Source of the DNA: Bacillus sp. B1-b2 | GTDB lineage: Bacteria > Bacillota > Bacilli > Bacillales > Cytobacillaceae | Direction of reading: 5' to 3' | Length of the DNA: 64,000 nucleotides | Assembly: GCF_009183415.1 (NCBI RefSeq) | Contig: NZ_WEHU01000002.1 | Location: forward strand, 1-64,000 | Shown: positions 37,949 through 47,604 of the stretch, one piece after another | How the letters are laid out: every line of letters begins with the position of its first letter | Numbering within the stretch: the first letter of the stretch is position 1 | Made by a program: the position numbers and the translations under genes | Notes under the pieces: generated by a model | Seen by the model: the letters and a program-made list of their open reading frames with translations, nothing else | What the model was told of the DNA's origin: nothing | Databases searched by the model: none

Positions 37949-39030
37949 AAAACCCCATTATAGCTATAATCTTAGCTTTTTTTCCGGGAGGTGGGCTCTT
38001 TTATATTGGAAATAAAATCAGAGGATTTTTATATGGACTAGCCGTATTTGGGCTAGCTCTCTTATCGATAATTGTTCAGGTTTCATTCTATGATGGACGA
38101 CTCACATTTATAATTATAGTAGTGGGATTTATCTTATATTGTATTAGCTTTATTGATACATTAATAACAACAAGTAGATATTTGAAAGAAAGAGTTCATT
38201 ATACAGATGCTGCTAATCTAGGCACAGAAGAGCAATTATTAATAAAAACGGTCGAGTCAGAAAGGTTTTATAGTATTGTATTATCTTTTGTTCCAGGACT
38301 TGGACATATTCAATTAGGTCTAGTTTACCGAGGCATCACATTATTAACTACTTTTTTAGGATTAGGCATCATGATTTTGTTTGTCACATTTCTCACACAA
38401 ACAGAAGAATTTCTGCTCTTCCTCGCTATTTTACCAGTAATATGGATTTATGGATTTTATGATGTTACACAACAATTTAATAAAAAGCAAGATGGATACG
38501 AATTAGAGGACATCACCATTTTTCAAGAGTTTGAAAAAACAAAAGAGGATGGGAAAAAGAGCAAATTTCTTGCAACTTTTTTATCGGTTTTCCCAGGAGC
38601 AGGTCATTTATATTTAGGTCTCCAACAAAGAGGGATTCAATTAATGGCTGCATTCTTATTTTCCATCTTTATTCTAAATGAATTGCGATTAGGACTTTTT
38701 CTATTTGTTATTCCAATTATATGGTTTTATAGTTTTTTCGATGGACTACAGAAGGCATCGAAAGTGGGAGAAGAAGAACTAGAAGATATACCCGTTGTTG
38801 CCTATTTAATTAATTATCAAAAATGGATAGGTATTGGATTATTTGTGGTTGGTTTTTATTATTTATTAGTGAATGTTGTTCTACCAATCTTCTCACCAAA
38901 AATAAGAGATATATTTGATATTGATGTTCGATTTTTATTCTATCAATATTTCCAAACTGGCCTTGTATGTTTATTATTAATAATAGGCGGAGTTCGCTTA
39001 CTAACAGGAACGAAAAAGAAGCAGAAATAA
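37945..39030 (+). CDS. Polytopic membrane protein with three TM2-like repeats
   Basis: Protein of 361 aa that overlaps the anti-sigma gene by four bases, so it belongs to the same operon. It contains three copies of PGxGxxxxGxxxRG, with the prolines at residues 14, 117 and 217, each followed by two or three membrane segments and an acidic loop. The motif resembles the TM2/YozV type, which is usually found once per protein. It may sense or respond to membrane state for the sigma factor; this is inference. Confidence 0.8.
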   Translation: MKNPIIAIILAFFPGGGLFYIGNKIRGFLYGLAVFGLALLSIIVQVSFYDGRLTFIIIVVGFILYCISFIDTLITTSRYLKERVHYTDAANLGTEEQLLIKTVESERFYSIVLSFVPGLGHIQLGLVYRGITLLTTFLGLGIMILFVTFLTQTEEFLLFLAILPVIWIYGFYDVTQQFNKKQDGYELEDITIFQEFEKTKEDGKKSKFLATFLSVFPGAGHLYLGLQQRGIQLMAAFLFSIFILNELRLGLFLFVIPIIWFYSFFDGLQKASKVGEEELEDIPVVAYLINYQKWIGIGLFVVGFYYLLVNVVLPIFSPKIRDIFDIDVRFLFYQYFQTGLVCLLLIIGGVRLLTGTKKKQK

Positions 39031-39055
39031 GTGCATTGGAATGCTAAATAATTCT

Positions 39056-39086
39056 GGACACTCGATTATAGAGTTGTCCTTTTTTG
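39056..39086 (+). terminator. Terminator of the ECF sigma operon
   Basis: GGACACTC pairs with GAGTTGTCC around a GATTATA loop with one bulged base, followed by TTTTTTG. Confidence 0.7.
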
Positions 39087-39119
39087 TGGGGAAAATCATA
39101 TAATATGTCGTTAAATAGT

Positions 39120-39137
39120 TAATCAAACGTTTGATTA
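39120..39137. promoter_or_regulatory. 18-bp perfect palindrome, candidate operator
   Basis: TAATCAAACGTTTGATTA reads the same on both strands. It lies upstream of a TATAAT (39183-39188) that could serve dgkB. Symmetry and size fit a dimeric repressor of the TetR or LacI kind. The repressor is not identified. Confidence 0.5.
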
Positions 39138-39313
39138 TTAACTAGTATTTAGAAAAGTAGATTGAGTTTGCGTAAAAAGGGTTATAATGTGCTAATATAG
39201 GCGCAAAATAAAGCTTTCTTACCAAAGGGTAAAATATTGATTAAGAAGAAGCTATCGTATATGATGTTAATGGTTATGGAAAAATATGAAATTTAGAATT
39301 TAGGATGATGAAA

Positions 39314-40264
39314 ATGAAAAGGGCAAGAATTATTTATAATCCTACCTCTGGCCGTGAAGCCTTTAAAAAACATTTACCAGATGTATTAAAAAGATTAGAA
39401 GAAGCAGGATATGAAACCTCCTGTCATGCTACTACTGGTCCTGAAGATGCAACGTATGCTGCAAGAGTGGCAGTAGAGAGAAAATTTGACTTAGTTATTG
39501 CTGCTGGTGGCGATGGCACGATTAATGAAGTAGTGAATGGCATGGCAGAACAAGAATACCGTCCAAAATTAGGGGTAATACCTGTTGGGACAACCAATGA
39601 TTTTGCGAGGGCTGTTCATATTCCTAGAGATATTATGGCAGCTGTCGAAATTATAGCTAAAGGGGAAACTATTCCAATCGATATTGGTAGAATGAATGAT
39701 AAATATTTCATCAATATAAGCGGTGGAGGCCATATGACAGAAATATCATATGAGGTTCCAAGTAAGTTAAAAACTATGTTAGGTCAGTTAGCTTATTATT
39801 TAAAAGGAATAGAAATGTTGCCATTCTTAAAAGCAACTCATGTAAAGATTGAATATGATGGCAAGTTATTTGAAGGAGAAGCCATGTTATTCCTAGTAGG
39901 TTTAACAAATTCAGTCGGAGGATTCGAGAAACTAGCTCCAGGTGCTTCCATAAATGATGGTTTATTTTCTTTACTGATATTAAAAAAAGCAAATTTAGCA
40001 GATTTTATTCGAATCGCATCTCTAGCTCTTAGAGGAGAGCATATAAATGATCCGAGTGTTATTTATACAAATGCTAACCACATTAAAGTAATGTCAGATG
40101 ATAAAGTACAATTAAATCTAGATGGAGAATTCGGTGGATTATTACCAGCAGAATTCATTAACTTATATCGTCATTTTGATTTATTTGTACCACTTGCTGA
40201 AATTAGAGACGAAGACAGACCCGACCGATTGGAAACAAATAAAGAAGTAGAATCAGCAGAGTGA
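39314..40264 (+). CDS. dgkB: Diacylglycerol kinase DgkB
   Basis: Soluble lipid kinase of 316 aa (YegS/DAGK catalytic fold), recycling diacylglycerol to phosphatidate during lipoteichoic acid synthesis. IIYNPTSGRE, the nucleotide-binding AAGGDGTINEVVNG near residue 70 and VIPVGTTNDFARA are conserved. Upstream in-frame ATGs at 39305 and 39308 exist; ATG 39314 has AGGA at a good distance and matches where homologs begin. Its partner rlmCD follows as in B. subtilis, but a repeat array separates them here. Confidence 0.94.
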   Translation: MKRARIIYNPTSGREAFKKHLPDVLKRLEEAGYETSCHATTGPEDATYAARVAVERKFDLVIAAGGDGTINEVVNGMAEQEYRPKLGVIPVGTTNDFARAVHIPRDIMAAVEIIAKGETIPIDIGRMNDKYFINISGGGHMTEISYEVPSKLKTMLGQLAYYLKGIEMLPFLKATHVKIEYDGKLFEGEAMLFLVGLTNSVGGFEKLAPGASINDGLFSLLILKKANLADFIRIASLALRGEHINDPSVIYTNANHIKVMSDDKVQLNLDGEFGGLLPAEFINLYRHFDLFVPLAEIRDEDRPDRLETNKEVESAE

Positions 40265-40301
40265 GTGGGAGAAGAAGTATCCCTCTCACTTTTTGTTTTT
40301 G
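40261..40301 (+). terminator. dgkB terminator
   Basis: A stem of nine pairs with one mismatch (40261-40270 with 40280-40289) overlaps the stop codon and is followed by TTTTTGTTTTT. Confidence 0.75.
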
Positions 40302-40306
40302 TTTTG

Positions 40307-40800
40307 GAAAAGAGGGACAAAGGAAGATGCCTAAGAACCACAAAAGGATAAAAAGGGAAGAAGAATGGTACCAAGAAGAGTTCTAAGAACCAGAAAAGGA
40401 TAGAAAGGGAAGAAGAATGGTACCAAGAAGAGGCCTAAGAACCAGAAAAGAATAAAACACGAAGAAGAATAGTTCCAAGAAGAGCTCTAAGAACCAGAAA
40501 AGGATAAAAAACGAAGAAGAATGGTACCAAGAAGAGGCCAAAGAACCAGAAAAGGATAAAAAACGGAGAAGAATGGTACCAAGAAGAGGCCAAAGAACCA
40601 GAAAAGGATAGAAAGGGAAGAAGAATGGTACCAAGAAGAGGCCTAAGAACCAGAAAAGAATAAAACACGAAGAAGAATAGTTCCAAGAAGAGGTCTAAGA
40701 ACCAGAAAAGGATAAAAAACGAAGAAGAATGGTACCAAGAAGAGGTAGAAGAACCACAAAAGCAACAAAATCAAAGAAGAGTGGTTCGTAGAAGACTCCT
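40307..40800 (+). repeat. Tandem array, family A (9 copies, 52-bp unit)
   Basis: Nine copies with an exact 52-bp period: AAGAACC starts at 40333, 40385, 40437, 40489, 40541, 40593, 40645, 40697 and 40749. The unit reads GGTACCAAGAAGAG then GCCTAAGAACCAGA, followed by an A/G-rich stretch (AAAGGATAAAAAACGAAGAAG). The core matches the 14.4 kb array (GGTTCTAAGAAGAG / TAAGAACCAGA), so both belong to one family. Two versions alternate within the array, GGTACC and AGTTCC. No coding potential. Confidence 0.9.
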
Positions 40801-40837
40801 CACAGTGATTTTGTAAGATCAAGACAGGAGTCATCTA

Positions 40838-40880
40838 CAAAAAGGATCGTCCATAAGGAAAATGAACGATCGAAGAAATT
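40838..40880 (+). repeat. Degenerate family B unit
   Basis: AAAAAGGATCGTCCATAAGG then AAAATGAACGATCGAAG resembles a worn family B unit, with CGTCCAT/ATGAACG in place of CGTTCAT/ATGAA. It directly follows the family A array. The remaining bases to 41151 are A/T-rich and hold no feature I can support apart from the rlmCD promoter region. Confidence 0.45.
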
Positions 40881-41151
40881 GTACAAAAAGAGATTTCCAT
40901 TTTAAACGCTCAAAGCTGTACATGATTACCTTTTGATTTACAAGAGAAGGGATCCCAAAGCTCAAGTGGTGATGAATAGGAAAAACAAAGAAAGACAAAA
41001 ATTCCTAAATTTTCTCCCTCACAAAATAATTTATAGCAATGTAACACCTATGAAATGGATTACCTAAAAACCTCAGCTTTTAGCATCCTCTATAATATGA
41101 TACAATAACCACTGTTTCACTCTTTCCGAAAAATTGATGTAAAGGAAGACG

Positions 41152-42525
41152 ATGATGAGTAGAACTTTACCCGTTCAGAAGAACGATATAATAGATATAG
41201 TATTTGAAGATTTAACCCATGATGGTTCAGGTGTTGCGAAAGTAGAGGGTTATCCACTTTTTATCCCCAATGGCCTTCCTGGTGAAAAAGCAAAAGTAAA
41301 AGTAGTAAAGACAAATAAAAACTTTGGTTTTGGCCGTTTAATGGAAATTCAAGAGAAAAGTCCGTTTCGTGTGGAAGCACCTTGTCCTATTTATAAGGAA
41401 TGTGGAGGTTGTCAATTACAGCACCTCAGTTATGAGGGACAGCTTCAAATGAAGCATAAACATGTAAAGGATGTTTTAGAGCGTATTGGAAAAATTAACA
41501 CAACTGTTCATCCTACACTTGGCATGAGTGAACCTTGGCGCTATCGCAATAAAGCGCAAGTTCCAATTGGTGAGCAAGAAGGCGGACTAATTGGAGGCTT
41601 TTATCAACAGCGTTCACACCAAATTATTAACATGGACCAATGTTTAATTCAACAAGAGGAAAACGATGATGTTGTGAATAAAGTGAAAGATATCTGTAAT
41701 AAGTATGGGATCAAAGCATATGATGAAGCTCGCCATAAAGGTGAACTGCGTCATATTATGGTAAGACGTGGACAAGTTACTGGTGAAATAATGGTTGTGC
41801 TTATAACTCGTACACAAGATATCCCCAATAAATGTGCAATTGTGGAAGAAATAGTGGATAATATTCCGAATTTAAAATCAATTATCCACAATGTGAATAA
41901 CAAAAAAACAAATGTAATCATGGGAGACACTACGAAAGTTTTATGGGGAGAAGAAACAATCACTGATTATATAGGGGATGTTAAGTTCGCTATTTCTGCT
42001 CGCTCTTTTTATCAAGTGAATCCAGAGCAAACAAAAGTCTTATATGACAAGGCTTTAGAGTATGCAAGATTAGAGGGGCATGAAAAAGTAATTGATGCTT
42101 ACTGTGGAATTGGTACTATTTCACTCTTCTTAGCCAAAAATGCTAGTCAGGTTTTTGGTGTAGAAATTGTTCCACAGGCAATTGAGGATGCTAGAAAAAA
42201 TGCTCTATTAAATGATATCCACAATGTGGATTTCGCTGTTGGAGAGGCAGAAATAGTTATCCCCAACTGGTATAAAGAAGGAAATGAAGCTGATGTTTTA
42301 ATGGTAGATCCGCCTAGAAAGGGCTGCGATGAGGCCCTTTTACAGACTATCATTGATATGAAGCCGAAAAAAGTGGTGTATGTTTCATGTAATCCTGCTA
42401 CTTTAGCTCGAGATCTTCGCATTTTAGAAGATGGTGGATATCTTACAGAAGAAGTTCAGCCTGTGGATATGTTTCCTCAAACAATGCATGTGGAGGCAGT
42501 TGCTAGATTGACGTTGAAAGTGTAA
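41152..42525 (+). CDS. rlmCD: 23S rRNA (uracil-C5)-methyltransferase RlmCD
   Basis: RumA-type enzyme of 457 aa; the B. subtilis ortholog methylates both U747 and U1939 of 23S rRNA. An N-terminal TRAM domain (residues 5-65) is followed by the iron-sulfur cysteines in [12 protein letters not shown], the SAM domain and [11 protein letters not shown]. The catalytic Cys is in [17 protein letters not shown] 41152 and ATG 41155 are both possible after AAAGGAAG. Confidence 0.95.
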   Translation: MMSRTLPVQKNDIIDIVFEDLTHDGSGVAKVEGYPLFIPNGLPGEKAKVKVVKTNKNFGFGRLMEIQEKSPFRVEAPCPIYKECGGCQLQHLSYEGQLQMKHKHVKDVLERIGKINTTVHPTLGMSEPWRYRNKAQVPIGEQEGGLIGGFYQQRSHQIINMDQCLIQQEENDDVVNKVKDICNKYGIKAYDEARHKGELRHIMVRRGQVTGEIMVVLITRTQDIPNKCAIVEEIVDNIPNLKSIIHNVNNKKTNVIMGDTTKVLWGEETITDYIGDVKFAISARSFYQVNPEQTKVLYDKALEYARLEGHEKVIDAYCGIGTISLFLAKNASQVFGVEIVPQAIEDARKNALLNDIHNVDFAVGEAEIVIPNWYKEGNEADVLMVDPPRKGCDEALLQTIIDMKPKKVVYVSCNPATLARDLRILEDGGYLTEEVQPVDMFPQTMHVEAVARLTLKV

Positions 42526-42629
42526 AAGAAGCTTATTAAAGCATATTTTATGGGTTAATCCTTTTAGAAGTTTTATATAGACTTTTACTTAAAAAGCTCT
42601 AAGGTATAATTATATTAAATAAAGAAAAA

Positions 42630-42666
42630 ACAAATCCCTATCATTCTTGAAGGGATTTGTTTTTTG
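42630..42666. terminator. Bidirectional terminator between rlmCD and the YesK-like gene
   Basis: A 10-bp perfect stem (42630-42639 with 42651-42660) is followed by TTTTTT on the plus strand and TTTTTCTTT on the minus strand. The stem overlaps the last codons of the minus-strand gene. Confidence 0.85.
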
Positions 42667-42901
42667 AACTAAATAAGCAGACTATTCCGAATAGAAAAAG
42701 CGGCACGGATAAGAATAGGTTTGCAGCTCCTCCAAATCCTCTAATCACAACAATAGCTAAGTAGAGTGAACTTATCCCAGCTAGGATTAAAATTAATCCT
42801 GGAATGATTGGAATAAATGATTTGTTGAATTTTTTAAGTTTGTTGGTAACTACTACAAAGACTATGCCTACTAACAAACCTAAAACCATGGGTATCATCA
42901 T
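42641..42901 (-). CDS. Small YesK-like membrane protein
   Basis: Protein of 86 aa with three hydrophobic segments (residues 3-19, 31-51, 60-79) separated by short basic or glycine-rich loops. Size and layout resemble the YesK-like small membrane proteins of Bacillus, but no diagnostic motif is certain. ATG 42901 is preceded by AAGGTAG. The last codons form the shared terminator. Function unknown. Confidence 0.6.
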   Translation of the reverse strand: MMIPMVLGLLVGIVFVVVTNKLKKFNKSFIPIIPGLILILAGISSLYLAIVVIRGFGGAANLFLSVPLFLFGIVCLFSSKNKSLQE

Positions 42902-43079
42902 TTGGTCTACCTTACCTTTCTATTCGATTTATTTTCTATTTATAAATATCATACAAAAAAATGTTACAAGCAGAGCTTGTTCACAACAAAGAGAGAAAAT
43001 AAAATCAAAAGACATCACCTCAGAACGGTAGTTATTTTCATTCATGCAAGAAAGGCAAAAAAACCTATAGGTAAAACGC

Positions 43080-43634
43080 TTATTTCTCCTTGAACAAATC
43101 TCCTTTCAAAATAGAGTACATATAAAGGTCATCAAATTTTCCACTCGTGAACTCATAATGTCTTAATAAACCTTCTCGTGTGAATCCTTTTTTCTCTACC
43201 AATTTTTGAGAAGAGATATTTAATGGTTCAATTAATGCTTCTATACGCTCTAAGTTTAGGTGGTTAAATCCGTACTTGATTACTGCTTCTAATGCCTCTC
43301 CAGCAATTCCTTGCCCCCAATGTGTTTTGCTTAGTTCATATCCAATTTCTGCTTTATAATGCTTCTGTTTCCAATTTAAGAATCCGCAACTACCGATTAC
43401 AGTATTGGAGTTTTTTAAAGTAATCCCCCATCGTATACCAGTAGTTTCCTCAAATATGGATTGATACCAGTTAATCTCCTCTAGGACATGTTCGGGTGAA
43501 AGGTATGGATCTAATCCCATGTGCTTTACTACCTCTATGTCTGATAAGTATGCATAAACATCTTTTGCATCATCTGGAGTAACCTTTCTTAAACATAAAC
43601 GATCTGTTTCTAAGTTTGGAAAATTATTTTTCAT
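43080..43634 (-). CDS. GNAT N-acetyltransferase, RimJ/RimL-like
   Basis: Acetyltransferase of 184 aa. TDRLCLRKVTPDDA at the start, WGITLKNSNTVIGSCGF, IGYELSKTHWGQGIAGEAL (acetyl-CoA loop) and the C-terminal NISSQKLVEKKGFTREG are the standard blocks of the group that acetylates protein or peptide amino ends and antibiotics. Substrate unknown. Single gene; GGAG precedes the ATG. Confidence 0.88.
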   Translation of the reverse strand: MKNNFPNLETDRLCLRKVTPDDAKDVYAYLSDIEVVKHMGLDPYLSPEHVLEEINWYQSIFEETTGIRWGITLKNSNTVIGSCGFLNWKQKHYKAEIGYELSKTHWGQGIAGEALEAVIKYGFNHLNLERIEALIEPLNISSQKLVEKKGFTREGLLRHYEFTSGKFDDLYMYSILKGDLFKEK

Positions 43635-43895
43635 TTCTATCTCCTGACAATATTATTTAGTCTAAATAGTATTCTACATGGAATGACGCATTCCTTTATA
43701 AAGTAAGTCTGTATCTATCACTATATGATCATTTTTTTTAGAAAAATAATCCAAATGTATATATACATCTAGTTTAATTAGTCGATATAACTACCGAGTG
43801 GTTTCGGCCAATCATACATAGTTTGGGTTGTAGAAAAGAAGGACACGTGAGTATTGGGGGATTCTCACATTTTGAGAATGTAAGGAGATTAGGGA

Positions 43896-45593
43896 ATGAA
43901 GAAGAATTTATTACGTTTAAACAGTATTAGAAAGAAGCTTTTGTTTAGTTTTTCGTTAGTTTTGTTCATTGTTGTATTATTAGGTGTTTACAATTTTTAT
44001 GCTATAAAGGGCATTAATACAAATTCTAATAAACTGATAGAAGATCAAATTCCACTTTTAATAGTTGATGAAAAAATGACCATAAATATGACGGAGAGAA
44101 CATCATTACTTCGTGGATACTTACTTTATGGAGATCCCAGCTTTAAAGAAGAATTTGATAGTTTTATAGAAGAAAGTATTGCATTGGAAAATGAGATATT
44201 GAAATTAAGTGATTCTGAAAAAGCACAAGAGCTTGTAAATAGGAAAATAGAATGGGGACAAGCAACAAATTCTGTATTTGAACAATATGATGCAGGAAAC
44301 CGAGATGAAGCAATGCGGATTATGGAAACAGAAGTATTGCCATTAGAGAGTGAAATTTTGAAAGGTTTTAAAGAATTGGCAGCAAATAGAGAATCAGAGA
44401 TTTCTAATATTGGAGAAGAGATTCAGTCATATGGTAATACTGCGTTAGTAGTATATACTGTTGTATCTATTATTGTACTTTTAATAGGTTTAACGATAGC
44501 AATTATAACTGCTAGTAAAATTTCGAAACCTATTATGGCAGTTAGAGATAGAATGAAGACTATTGCTGCAGGTGATCTGAGTCAAGCATCCTTGGAGATG
44601 AAATCTCAGGATGAAATTGGTCAATTAGTTCTTGCTTCAAATGAAATGTCTAGTAACACAAGAGCATTATTAATGAAAATAAATGCTGTTTCAGAAAACG
44701 TATTGGGACAAAGTGAAGAATTGACCCAAGGAGCTAGTGAAGTGAAGATAGGGGTAGAACAAATTGCTACAACGATGGATGAGCTTGCAACAGGTGCAGG
44801 AACTCAAGCGAGTCATACGAGTGAATTAACGACCTATATGGATACTTTCTCTCACAAAGTGAACGAAGCCAATGAAAATGGTGTGAAAATACAAGTGAAT
44901 TCAGATAAGGTACTTGAATTGACCAATAAAGGAAGTCAATTTATGCACACATCAACTCAACAAATGAAAAGTATTAATTCCATAGTGAAAGATTCTATGG
45001 AAAAAATGCAAAGATTAAATCAACAAACGCAAGAAATTTCTAAATTGGTTTCTGTTATTAAAGATATATCAGAACAAACGAATCTTCTAGCTTTAAATGC
45101 TGCCATTGAAGCTGCAAGAGCAGGAGAACAAGGAAAAGGCTTTGCAGTAGTTGCGGGAGAAGTAAAAAAACTATCTGAGCAAGTTTCCATATCTGTTAAT
45201 GATATAACTAGTATTGTAGCTAATATTCAAACAGAATCAGATATCGTTGTGAGTTCTTTAAAAGATGGGTACAGTGAAGTCAAGCAAGGTACAAACCAAA
45301 TTGAAGAAACAGGTATGACATTTGATGAAATAAGTCAGGCAGTAAAAGAAATGGTTCAAAATATAACGGCTGTTTCAGACTCTCTAGCCGAAATTGCCTC
45401 TAACAGTAAAGAAATGAATCATTCCATAGGAGAGGTAGCTGCTGTTTCAGAAGAGTCTGCAGCAGGTATAGAACAAACGGCAGCTTCTGCTCAACAAGCA
45501 AGTGGATCGATGGAAGAAATTGCTGGAAGCTCAGAGCATCTAGCAAAGCAAGCAGAGGAACTGAAAAAGCTTGTTAATAAATTTACCTTATAA
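43896..45593 (+). CDS. Methyl-accepting chemotaxis protein
   Basis: Transmembrane chemoreceptor of 565 aa. The first membrane segment is at about residues 13-34. A four-helix-bundle ligand domain (4HB_MCP) follows to about 185, with [16 protein letters not shown]. The second membrane segment is near 187-208, then a HAMP domain ([20 protein letters not shown]). The signalling hairpin tip reads [20 protein letters not shown]. It passes signals to CheA/CheW, which are not in this window. Ligand unknown. Single gene with a strong terminator. Confidence 0.95.
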   Translation: MKKNLLRLNSIRKKLLFSFSLVLFIVVLLGVYNFYAIKGINTNSNKLIEDQIPLLIVDEKMTINMTERTSLLRGYLLYGDPSFKEEFDSFIEESIALENEILKLSDSEKAQELVNRKIEWGQATNSVFEQYDAGNRDEAMRIMETEVLPLESEILKGFKELAANRESEISNIGEEIQSYGNTALVVYTVVSIIVLLIGLTIAIITASKISKPIMAVRDRMKTIAAGDLSQASLEMKSQDEIGQLVLASNEMSSNTRALLMKINAVSENVLGQSEELTQGASEVKIGVEQIATTMDELATGAGTQASHTSELTTYMDTFSHKVNEANENGVKIQVNSDKVLELTNKGSQFMHTSTQQMKSINSIVKDSMEKMQRLNQQTQEISKLVSVIKDISEQTNLLALNAAIEAARAGEQGKGFAVVAGEVKKLSEQVSISVNDITSIVANIQTESDIVVSSLKDGYSEVKQGTNQIEETGMTFDEISQAVKEMVQNITAVSDSLAEIASNSKEMNHSIGEVAAVSEESAAGIEQTAASAQQASGSMEEIAGSSEHLAKQAEELKKLVNKFTL

Positions 45594-45597
45594 ATAG

Positions 45598-45639
45598 AAA
45601 AGGTTCTGCTAGTTTAATCATACTAGCAGAACCTTTTTT
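45598..45639 (+). terminator. Chemoreceptor gene terminator
   Basis: A 15-bp or longer stem built on AGGTTCTGCTAGT and ACTAGCAGAACCT, with an eight-base loop, followed by TTTTTT. Confidence 0.93.
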
Positions 45640-45740
45640 CTTATCCTAGAGGGGTAATAAATAGAGCTAATAACCATTTTATCAACCTTACTGATTTCTT
45701 TGAATAACATATATGAGTTATTAATAAGGAGGATTATTCA

Positions 45741-46157
45741 ATGAAACAAAGAAGAATGTTAATGGAAGAGGAATTAAAGATTAATGGCTATGATATAGAT
45801 GTCATGGGGATAGTGAGCAATATTGTCTATGTTAGATGGTTTGAGGATTTACGTATGGCATTTTTAGACAAGTTTTACCCGTTTGATGAAATGTTCTCCT
45901 TAAAGATATCTCCCATTTTAATACAAACAGAATGTCAATATCAGAAATATTTAACGATTTTTGATAAACCAGTTGGACGATGCTGGGTTACTTATTTAGG
46001 GGACAAGAAATGGGAAATGGAGTTTGAAATTGTTACTGCAGATTATACACACTGTATAGGAAAGCAATCTGGTTTATTTTACGATCTAAACATAAAGAAA
46101 ACGACAGACGTTCCAAAACGGCTTATCGAACAATATACGAAGGAAGAAGAGATGTAA
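45741..46157 (+). CDS. Acyl-CoA thioesterase, 4HBT hotdog family
   Basis: Hotdog-fold thioesterase of 138 aa. NGYDIDVMGIVSNIVYVRWF matches the family signature YxxDxxGxVxxxxYxxxF, with the catalytic Asp near residue 19. It probably hydrolyses an acyl-CoA; the substrate is unknown. AAGGAGG lies upstream of ATG 45741. It is followed by a small zinc-ribbon gene without a terminator between them. Confidence 0.85.
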   Translation: MKQRRMLMEEELKINGYDIDVMGIVSNIVYVRWFEDLRMAFLDKFYPFDEMFSLKISPILIQTECQYQKYLTIFDKPVGRCWVTYLGDKKWEMEFEIVTADYTHCIGKQSGLFYDLNIKKTTDVPKRLIEQYTKEEEM

Positions 46158-46278
46158 GGGAGCAGCTTTTCTAGAATTATGTCATTTCAAAAAATTCGTG
46201 CATATGTGAAACAAAAGGAATCCTATATCCGTATACATGTATACAGAAACATTTCATTATAAAAGGAGATGCTCAATA

Positions 46279-46482
46279 GTGGAAAGTAAAGGCTGTATAA
46301 AATGCGGTGGAACGAATGTAGGAACGAAAGATGTAGCAATGACAGGAACAGGACTTTCGAAGCTTTTTGATATGCAACACAATACATTCACAGTTGTTTT
46401 CTGTAAGAAATGTGGATATTCAGAGTTCTATAATAAAGAAACTTCGGCTGGTTCAAATATATTAGATTTATTCTTTGGTTGA
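46279..46482 (+). CDS. Small zinc-ribbon protein (DUF2082-like)
   Basis: Protein of 67 aa with two zinc-binding pairs, CIKCGG at the start and CKKCGYSEFY near residue 43, typical of the small nucleic-acid-binding zinc-ribbon proteins of Bacillus. GTG 46279 follows GGAG by ten bases; the longer frame to 46237 has no ribosome site. Function unknown. Terminator immediately after. Confidence 0.75.
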   Translation: MESKGCIKCGGTNVGTKDVAMTGTGLSKLFDMQHNTFTVVFCKKCGYSEFYNKETSAGSNILDLFFG

Positions 46483-46489
46483 TCAATAC

Positions 46490-46530
46490 AGGAATAATGC
46501 TAAAGGTTTAAATGCATTATTCCTTTTATT
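46490..46530 (+). terminator. Terminator after the zinc-ribbon gene
   Basis: An 11-bp stem (46490-46500 with 46514-46524) is followed by TTTATTC. Confidence 0.75.
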
Positions 46531-46611
46531 CTTACTAAGAAAAAAAGGATACTAAAACCTCTAAAATCTAGGGAGTTAATTCTGTTTTTCGGAAAAAAAG
46601 TAGGTGTCAAG

Positions 46612-47028
46612 TTGACTATACATAGAACGAAGAAAAGGTTCATCTATTTAATCGCTATATTCATCATTATGTTCCTAGGCTTAGCCTCTAGAAGATATGC
46701 TTCTAATCTTCCTCTTTTCATATCTGATAACGCAGGTGATGCCTTATGGGCAATGATGATTTATTTTGGCTTTCGATTTCTCTTCCCTAAAAGAAGCCCT
46801 AATTTTGCACTAATAGGTAGTATTCTATTTAGTTTTGGAATAGAGTTTAGTCAAACTTATCAAGCAGAATGGATTCAAACATTGCGGTCGACAACGTTAG
46901 GCGCACTTGTATTAGGGAAAGGTTTTCTATTAGTTGATCTTATTCGATATACAACAGGGATATTTATCGGGTGTCTATTAGATTTATTCTATCAGAAAAA
47001 AAGTTTAATCAATAATAAAGGGATGTGA
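46612..47028 (+). CDS. DUF2809 membrane protein
   Basis: Protein of 138 aa with four hydrophobic segments. ASRRYASNLPLFISDNAGDALWAMMIYF and FGIEFSQTYQ are the conserved blocks of DUF2809 (YjgA-like). The family is of unknown role. TTG 46612 is the assumed start, preceded by AGGTG; no better start is seen before the first membrane segment. It overlaps the following acetyltransferase gene by four bases, so the two are one unit. Confidence 0.75.
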   Translation: MTIHRTKKRFIYLIAIFIIMFLGLASRRYASNLPLFISDNAGDALWAMMIYFGFRFLFPKRSPNFALIGSILFSFGIEFSQTYQAEWIQTLRSTTLGALVLGKGFLLVDLIRYTTGIFIGCLLDLFYQKKSLINNKGM

Positions 47029-47513
47029 GCATAATAGATATCAAAGCTTTAAGTAATAAAGATGAATTTCCATTGTGCTTATTGTTAACAGCAGATCCTT
47101 CAGAAACGCTAGTGATGGAGTATATAAAAAGAGGAATATGCAATGTTGCGAAAGAACAAGATCAAATCGTAGGTGTTTATGTACTTCTACCAACACGTCC
47201 AGAAACAATAGAGTTAGTTAATATTGCAGTAGAAGAAAGAAAGCAAGGCATGGGGATAGGAAAAAAATTAGTCTTACATGCCATAGAAACAGCAAAAGAT
47301 TTAGGTTATAAAACCATAGAGGTTGGAACTGGAAACAGTAGCATCAATCAATTAGCTCTATATCAAAAATGTGGTTTTCGTATAACATATGTTGATAAGG
47401 ATTTTTTCCTTCGACATTATCAAGAACCAATCTTTGAAAATGGAATTCCATGTGTAGATATGATTAGGTTAATGATGGATATAAAATCCATAACTGAAAA
47501 AGATAAAAATTAG
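47025..47513 (+). CDS. GNAT N-acetyltransferase
   Basis: Acetyltransferase of about 162 aa. LVNIAVEERKQGMGIGKKLVLHAI is the acetyl-CoA-binding loop, and LALYQKCGFRI is the usual later block. Substrate unknown. GTG 47025 is the canonical start but AAAGGGA ends only one base before it. ATA codons at 47031 and 47034 have better spacing, so the true start may be non-canonical. Downstream of the DUF2809 gene in one transcript. Confidence 0.85.
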   Translation: MSIIDIKALSNKDEFPLCLLLTADPSETLVMEYIKRGICNVAKEQDQIVGVYVLLPTRPETIELVNIAVEERKQGMGIGKKLVLHAIETAKDLGYKTIEVGTGNSSINQLALYQKCGFRITYVDKDFFLRHYQEPIFENGIPCVDMIRLMMDIKSITEKDKN

Positions 47514-47604
47514 TAATTAATAGATTTATTACAAAGATTACACGTGTGGATAAATAGGAGTATCCTTACTCTCTCATGAAAAAAATCTATTTTTGCTTGC
47601 TAGC

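Noticed and set aside
40383-40834. Overlapping minus-strand frames encoding Phe/Leu/Pro-rich peptides
   Set aside because: They are translations of the repeat array with no ribosome site and no independent conservation.
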